DNA of 18,942 nucleotides from an uncultured Bacilli bacterium (GTDB taxonomy: Bacteria > Bacillota_I > Bacilli_A > RFN20 > CAG-288). Of the stretch, positions 15,392 through 18,942 are shown piece after piece (positions within the stretch are counted from its first letter, which is position 1; each line of letters opens with the position of its first letter). Under the pieces are notes generated by a model. That model had not been told where the DNA came from. It was given only the letters and a program-made list of their open reading frames with translations, and searched no databases. Location of the stretch: NCBI GenBank assembly GCA_948525355.1, contig CAOSOP010000011.1, positions 1 to 18,942 of the forward strand, written 5' to 3'. The position numbers were made by a program, and so were the translations under genes.

Positions 15392-16086
15392 TTTACATCA
15401 TCCAAATTTTCACGACGCTTAAAAGTCTGATTTTCGACAATTCTTCCATCAGCGATTCTTATAAGTCTAGTACCGATGTTGCTTAAGCTTGAATTGTGCG
15501 TAACAATTATAACAGTAGTGTTATACTTTTGTGATATTTCATATAGAGTCTTAATAATATTGACACCAGTCTTAGAATCTAATGCTCCAGTTGGCTCATC
15601 ACACAAAAGAAGACCTGGCTTTTTTACCAAAGCTCTAGCAATTGCAACTCTTTGCTGTTCACCACCAGAAAGTTGAGATGGAAAATTATTAATTCTCTCA
15701 CCTAAACCAACCGCATTTAATACTTCCTTGGTGTCTAAATGATCTTTTACTAAATTAGCCACAAAATCAACATTTTCATATGCTGTAAGATTAGCCATAA
15801 GATTATAAAACTGAAAAACAAATCCAATGTTTTCTCTTCTGAGCTTTTCAAGTTCCTTAGCTTTAGCTACACCATAATTTTTATTATCAATAAAATAATC
15901 ACCACTTGAAGGTAAATCTAATCCACCCAATATATTTAATAAAGTTGATTTACCAGCGCCAGAAGCACCTAGAATAACAACGAATTCACCTTTTTCAACC
16001 GAAAAAGATACGTCCTTTAATACTTCAATTTTCTCACCATCAGTATCATACGATTTGCATAAATTTTTAACTTCAATATATTTCAT
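15385..16086 (-). CDS. ABC transporter ATPase, LolD/MacB type
   Basis: A 233-residue cytoplasmic ATPase of the class that pairs with FtsX permeases. It shows Walker [10 protein letters not shown] (40-48), Q-loop Q92, signature [16 protein letters not shown] (139-154), Walker [14 protein letters not shown] (159-171) and switch H197. The DEPTGALDS wording is characteristic of the class. The protein starts exactly at the domain boundary, so the ATG at 16086 is right. It has no Shine-Dalgarno sequence, and a promoter-like pair places transcription start on the ATG itself, so the mRNA may be leaderless. It is the first gene of a three-gene unit with the permease (13028) and the small membrane protein (12771). 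Confidence 0.95.
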   Translation of the reverse strand: MKYIEVKNLCKSYDTDGEKIEVLKDVSFSVEKGEFVVILGASGAGKSTLLNILGGLDLPSSGDYFIDNKNYGVAKAKELEKLRRENIGFVFQFYNLMANLTAYENVDFVANLVKDHLDTKEVLNAVGLGERINNFPSQLSGGEQQRVAIARALVKKPGLLLCDEPTGALDSKTGVNIIKTLYEISQKYNTTVIIVTHNSSLSNIGTRLIRIADGRIVENQTFKRRENLDDVKW

Positions 16087-16092
16087 AGTTAT

Positions 16093-16121
16093 AAAATACC
16101 AAAAAATAAACCATTATTCAA
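16093..16121 (-). promoter_or_regulatory. Possible leaderless promoter of the exporter unit
   Basis: On the minus strand TTGAAT (16116-16121) and TATTTT (16093-16098) are 17 bases apart. The -10 box ends seven bases before the A of the start codon at 16086, so the transcript would begin at or next to the ATG. No Shine-Dalgarno site is present. Confidence 0.5.
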
Positions 16122-16246
16122 ACAGACCCAACAAAAAAATTATACACTTCTTTTGCAGTGTACAAGTTTTTATGGATATTCATTTCAATTCTAAAAACAT
16201 AAAAGTTCTTTTGATAAATCTTGAATTTTAAACTGTCAATAGATTT

Positions 16247-16282
16247 GACGCAGTAAATGACGCAGTAAATGACGCAGTAAAA
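16247..16282. repeat. Three-copy 12-base tandem repeat
   Basis: GACGCAGTAAAT occurs head to tail at 16247-16258, 16259-16270 and 16271-16282, the last with one change at its final base. The array is flanked on both sides by ATAGATTT (16239-16246 and 16282-16289). It is the most GC-rich spot in an otherwise AT-rich intergenic region between divergent promoters. It could be a cluster of regulator sites or a variable-number repeat. Confidence 0.9.
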
Positions 16283-16396
16283 TAGATTTATTTTAAAACA
16301 CTAAATGAATTAAAAAATTAATTAATACTAAATTTTTTTATTCGCTTTGTCTATAACTCTACTTTTTTATATAGTAAAAATTTGCTTAAAAATAAG

Positions 16397-16425
16397 TTTA
16401 CAAGATAGGCTAGTCATTGTAAAAT
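16397..16425 (+). promoter_or_regulatory. Promoter of the pgi unit, near-leaderless
   Basis: TTTACA (16397-16402) and TAAAAT (16420-16425) each match the consensus at five of six positions and are 17 bases apart. The -10 box ends eight bases before the ATG at 16434, leaving a leader of zero to about two bases. Confidence 0.65.
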
Positions 16426-16433
16426 AACGACGT

Positions 16434-16790
16434 ATGAATATCACTTATTATAACTGCCATGTTCTAAAAGTTGAAGCAAACAAAATAGTAGTTTCTATTA
16501 GCGAAAAAAAAGAACTTGAAATCTTTTATGAAGATATAGCCTTCTTTGCTGATATTAATAGTTTTAAGGTTGGACAAGAACTTAACATCAAAAGAAAAGG
16601 TAAAGAGTTTCTTATTTATAAAGCTAATAGAAAAAGCACAGAAAAAGGTCAAAAACCTTTAGATGTGCGCGCTAGAAGAAAAAATGTAATGAAAAACCTC
16701 GACTTCAGCAAGTTAGAAAATGCTTTAAATGATCAAGTTGATAAAGAATTAAAAAGATTGAGAGAGGAGAAAAAATATGATAACCATTAA
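16434..16790 (+). CDS. Small protein co-transcribed with pgi, function unknown
   Basis: A 118-residue protein I do not recognise with confidence. Residues 1-65 alternate short hydrophobic strands with polar turns (NCHVLKVEANKIVVSI, then KVGQELNIKRKGKEFLIYKA), a pattern that would fit a small beta-barrel such as an S1/OB or KOW-like fold. Residues 66-118 are highly charged and helical, with a basic patch (RARRKNVMKN) followed by a Lys/Glu/Arg-rich helix. It may therefore bind nucleic acid, but this is a guess. There is no signal peptide or membrane helix. The ATG has no ribosome site and lies directly behind a good promoter. It overlaps the pgi start by 14 bases and carries that gene's ribosome site, so pgi translation probably depends on it. 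Confidence 0.7.
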   Translation: MNITYYNCHVLKVEANKIVVSISEKKELEIFYEDIAFFADINSFKVGQELNIKRKGKEFLIYKANRKSTEKGQKPLDVRARRKNVMKNLDFSKLENALNDQVDKELKRLREEKKYDNH

Positions 16791-18048
16791 AACTTATGGA
16801 CCAAAATTTGAATTAAAGGAAAAAGAAAGATATAGCACAATAGAAAAAATAATATCTGATAAATCTGGTCAAGGAAATGATTTCTTGGGTTGGCTTGATT
16901 ACGCATCAAAATACTCAAAAGAAGATTTAAAAAAGATAAAAGATACAGCAAAATATATTAAAGAAAACTACGAAGCACTCGTAGTTGTTGGAATCGGTGG
17001 AAGCTACCTCGGTTCAAAGGCTGCGATTGATGCAATTAATGGACTATATCCAGAAAATCAATTCCCAATATACTTTTTAGGAAATAACTTATCATCTAAC
17101 TATACACACCAAGTATTAGAAAAGATTTCTAATAAACACTTTGCTGTCAATGTCATTTCAAAATCTGGTACAACAACTGAACCAGCCATTGCATTTAGAT
17201 TATTAAAAGAAATGATTACTACAAAATATGGTAAAGAAGAACTATCTAAAGCAATAATTGCATGTACCGATGAAAGAAAAGGCGCGTTAAGAAAAGAAGC
17301 TGATGAAATGGGATATGTCACATTCATCATTCCTGATGATGTTGGTGGTCGCTACTCTGTAATAACTCCAGTTGGATTACTTCCAATGGCTGTTGCAGGA
17401 TTAGACATTGATGAATTCGTTCAAGGATTTATTGATGGTGAAAAAAATTATAGTGAAACATATTCAAAAAATACTGCTTATCAATATGGATCAAATCGCT
17501 ACTCTTTATATAGTAAAGGATATAAAGTAGAAACATATATTTCCTACGAACCACACTTAGCTATGCTAAACGAATGGTTAAAACAATTATATGGAGAATC
17601 CGAAGGAAAAGATGGAAAAGGTCTTCTTCCAACATCGTTAGTTTGCACCACCGACCTTCACAGTATGGGACAATTCGTACAAGAAGGAAGCAAAGTATTA
17701 TTTGAAACTATCATAAATATCGAAACACCAAAATACGATGTGACAATTAAAGAAAGTGACAATGACCTCGATGGATTAAACTACTTAGCTGGTAAAAAGT
17801 TATCATACATCAATGAGCAAGCTTTCCGCGGAACACTTGCGGCACACAGTGAAGTTGGAAATGTACCAGTCAATGTATTGACCATTAAAGAATTAACCGA
17901 AAGAAGTTTGGGAGAATTAATGTATTTCTTTATGAGAGCATGTGCCTTCTCTGCTTATCTACTTAATATTAATCCATTTAATCAACCAGGAGTTGAAGTT
18001 TACAAATCAAATATGTTTAAACTTCTCGGCAAACCTTCTAAAAAATAG
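16777..18048 (+). CDS. pgi: Glucose-6-phosphate isomerase
   Basis: A 423-residue glycolytic enzyme that interconverts glucose 6-phosphate and fructose 6-phosphate in the cytoplasm. It shows VVGIGGSYLG (71-79), the phosphate-binding ISKSGTTTEP (127-136), DVGGRYSVITPVGLLP (188-203, including the conserved arginine), TDLHSMGQF (292-300) and the C-terminal NPFNQPGVEVYK with the catalytic lysine K410. The length matches the short pgi of low-GC Gram-positive bacteria and Mollicutes rather than the 550-residue enterobacterial type. AGAGGAG lies shortly before ATG, inside the upstream gene, which it overlaps by 14 bases. Its stop lies inside the 3' end of the convergent phosphoesterase gene (11-base overlap). 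The most likely terminator for its transcript is the hairpin at 18086-18129, inside that neighbour. Confidence 0.96.
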   Translation: MITIKTYGPKFELKEKERYSTIEKIISDKSGQGNDFLGWLDYASKYSKEDLKKIKDTAKYIKENYEALVVVGIGGSYLGSKAAIDAINGLYPENQFPIYFLGNNLSSNYTHQVLEKISNKHFAVNVISKSGTTTEPAIAFRLLKEMITTKYGKEELSKAIIACTDERKGALRKEADEMGYVTFIIPDDVGGRYSVITPVGLLPMAVAGLDIDEFVQGFIDGEKNYSETYSKNTAYQYGSNRYSLYSKGYKVETYISYEPHLAMLNEWLKQLYGESEGKDGKGLLPTSLVCTTDLHSMGQFVQEGSKVLFETIINIETPKYDVTIKESDNDLDGLNYLAGKKLSYINEQAFRGTLAAHSEVGNVPVNVLTIKELTERSLGELMYFFMRACAFSAYLLNINPFNQPGVEVYKSNMFKLLGKPSKK

Positions 18049-18850
18049 TTATTAGACTTATCTGCGGATGATTAAATAAGCGTGTAAAAAACCTACTACC
18101 ACCCAATCCACGGGATATGTAGGTTTTTTTATGCAATCCCTTTACATACTTAGGGAAAAATCCTTCACCTGTTGCATATAATCCTCTATTAGTAAAAGGA
18201 ATTCCAATCACTCCACCATGTGCATGTCCACAAAGGATTAAATCAAAATTTGATTCATTATAAATAGGTGTATACTCAGCTCGATGACTCAACAAAATCT
18301 TATAAACCTTTTCATCACTTTCAAGTTCTTGAATTCTTTTACTAATCATTGATTCTATATTGACTTCATACGAATTAGGATCACGAAGTCCAGCTAGATA
18401 AATCCTTTTTCCTCGTACAGAAATAGTTTTTCCAATACCATCAAGACAAACAAATCCATATTCTTTCATTTTTTTGTTAAATACATTTAAAAAGGCATAA
18501 TCAGAATACTCATGATTTCCATTAACATAAAAAACAGGAATACCTTCGAAACACCTTTTTAAGTATTCAATATATTTTAATGATTCATCTCTATTAGAAG
18601 TTATAACATCACCAGTAATTAAAATAATATCAGGCTTATTCTTTTTTATTTTAGAAGAAAAACTACTAAAAGGATTCTCAATAATTTTATTATGTAAATC
18701 AGATAAATGCATAACTTTTAAATCATCAACCAATCCATTACCATTAATAGAAATGCGGTCAGTAACAATATAGTTATTTGCAAAGAACAAGATACATATA
18801 AATATACCTATAAAAGCAAGAACATAAATACCTTTTCTTATATATTTCAC
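18038..18850 (-). CDS. Membrane-anchored metallophosphoesterase, YkuE-like
   Basis: A 270-residue calcineurin-like phosphoesterase with one N-terminal membrane anchor (about 6-26). The two-metal site is complete: D51-L-H53, G80-D81, GNHE (111-114), H189 and GHAHGG (208-213). It ends with the family's YISRGLGGS stretch (244-252). Relatives act on phospholipids, lipid-A-type sugars or cell-wall polymers; the substrate here is unknown. The start is GTG at 18850: an in-frame TAG lies nine bases upstream and there is no later start before the anchor. No Shine-Dalgarno site is present, and TAGAAT ends seven bases before the GTG, so the mRNA may be leaderless. The last codons overlap the pgi stop by 11 bases. 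Confidence 0.93.
   Translation of the reverse strand: MKYIRKGIYVLAFIGIFICILFFANNYIVTDRISINGNGLVDDLKVMHLSDLHNKIIENPFSSFSSKIKKNKPDIILITGDVITSNRDESLKYIEYLKRCFEGIPVFYVNGNHEYSDYAFLNVFNKKMKEYGFVCLDGIGKTISVRGKRIYLAGLRDPNSYEVNIESMISKRIQELESDEKVYKILLSHRAEYTPIYNESNFDLILCGHAHGGVIGIPFTNRGLYATGEGFFPKYVKGLHKKTYISRGLGGSRFFTRLFNHPQISLITIF
18086..18129 (+). terminator. Terminator-like hairpin for pgi inside the neighbouring gene
   Basis: Eleven-base perfect arms (18086-18096 and 18119-18129) close a 22-base loop with a possible inner CCC/GGG pair, followed by a run of seven T residues on the plus strand. It lies 38 bases after the pgi stop. On the minus strand the same bases encode the conserved KKTYISRGLGGSRFF end of the phosphoesterase, and that RNA would also form the stem with a U tract. 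Confidence 0.65.
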
Positions 18851-18856
18851 AGAATT

Positions 18857-18886
18857 ATTCTATGTTGAAATTTTTTAAAATATTAA
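18857..18886 (-). promoter_or_regulatory. Possible leaderless promoter of the phosphoesterase gene
   Basis: On the minus strand TAGAAT (18857-18862) lies seven bases before the GTG at 18850, with a weak TTAATA (18881-18886) 18 bases further upstream. The -10 box is one half of the 11-base palindrome AGAATTATTCT (18851-18861), which fills the whole gap between the two divergent start codons. Confidence 0.45.
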
Positions 18887-18942
18887 AACTTCGCCTTTTT
18901 GTGAGTCTTGCTGGTAGTTTTTTGGCCATATATTTTTCGTGT
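18862..18942 (+). CDS. Possible start of a divergent gene, cut by the window edge
   Basis: From the ATG at 18862 the plus strand is open for 27 codons to the edge. The residues read as a basic N-terminus (MLKFFKILKLR) followed by a hydrophobic stretch (LFVSLAGSFLAIYF), as in a signal peptide or first membrane helix. There is no Shine-Dalgarno site. Only 11 bases separate it from the divergent GTG at 18850. In DNA this AT-rich, 27 open codons can occur by chance, so it is tentative. Confidence 0.35.
   Translation, partial: MLKFFKILKLRLFVSLAGSFLAIYFSC

Larger units (their letters stand above)
16087..16433. other. Divergent intergenic region, 347 bases
   Basis: No gene is seen here. The region is very AT-rich and holds the minus-strand promoter next to 16086, the plus-strand promoter next to 16434 and, between them, a three-copy 12-base tandem repeat at 16247-16282. 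The remainder (about 16122-16238 and 16290-16396) shows no hairpin, riboswitch or open frame that I can support. Confidence 0.7.

Noticed and set aside
16247..16282. CRISPR-like array
   Set aside because: The three units are contiguous 12-mers with no spacers, and no cas genes are present.

Overview
The window is AT-rich, roughly one third G+C apart from the first 120 bases. It carries strong AGGAGG-type ribosome sites, lipobox-type lipoprotein signals and T-tailed hairpin terminators, which together suggest a low-GC Gram-positive bacterium (Bacillota) or a relative of the Mollicutes. TGA is used as a stop codon (transporter ATPase at 6360, FtsX-type permease at 13028, small membrane protein at 12771) and the conserved enzymes read through intact, so the genetic code is standard rather than the Mycoplasma code. 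No tRNA, rRNA, CRISPR array or insertion sequence is visible.

Layout. 1-1700: a GC-rich stretch at the left edge, an orphan four-helix membrane protein, a NifU-type Fe-S scaffold protein and, convergent to it, an O6-methylguanine-DNA methyltransferase. 1794-11978, all on the minus strand: a block of seven genes in three units separated by intrinsic terminators. These are (i) a CUT1-type solute-binding lipoprotein, a staphylococcal-type nuclease lipoprotein and a lipoprotein that looks OB-fold-like; (ii) a MalK/UgpC-type ATPase and two permeases; (iii) a 5'-nucleotidase lipoprotein. 12061-12768: a divergent LysM protein without a signal peptide. 12771-16086, minus: an FtsX/MacB-type ABC exporter with a small membrane partner. 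16434-18048, plus: an unrecognised small protein overlapping phosphoglucose isomerase. 18038-18850, minus: a membrane-anchored metallophosphoesterase. A possible divergent gene runs off the right edge.

Main interpretation. The nuclease, the OB-like lipoprotein and the 5'-nucleotidase match the three domain types that occur fused in the Bacillus subtilis wall nuclease YhcR. Here they are separate lipoproteins around a complete sugar-type ABC importer. I read this as a surface system that degrades nucleic acid, dephosphorylates the products and imports nucleosides or a related product. It extends the nuclease plus Ugp-like ABC cluster known from mycoplasmas. Units (i) and (ii) each have a CcpA/LacI-type operator-like palindrome upstream, so they may be co-regulated by carbon supply. 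The transported substrate is not shown by the sequence.

A second theme is translation start. Most genes have a clear Shine-Dalgarno site, but the ABC exporter ATPase (16086), the small protein before pgi (16434) and the phosphoesterase (18850) have none. Each has a promoter-like -10 box 6 to 8 bases before the start codon, as expected for leaderless mRNAs.
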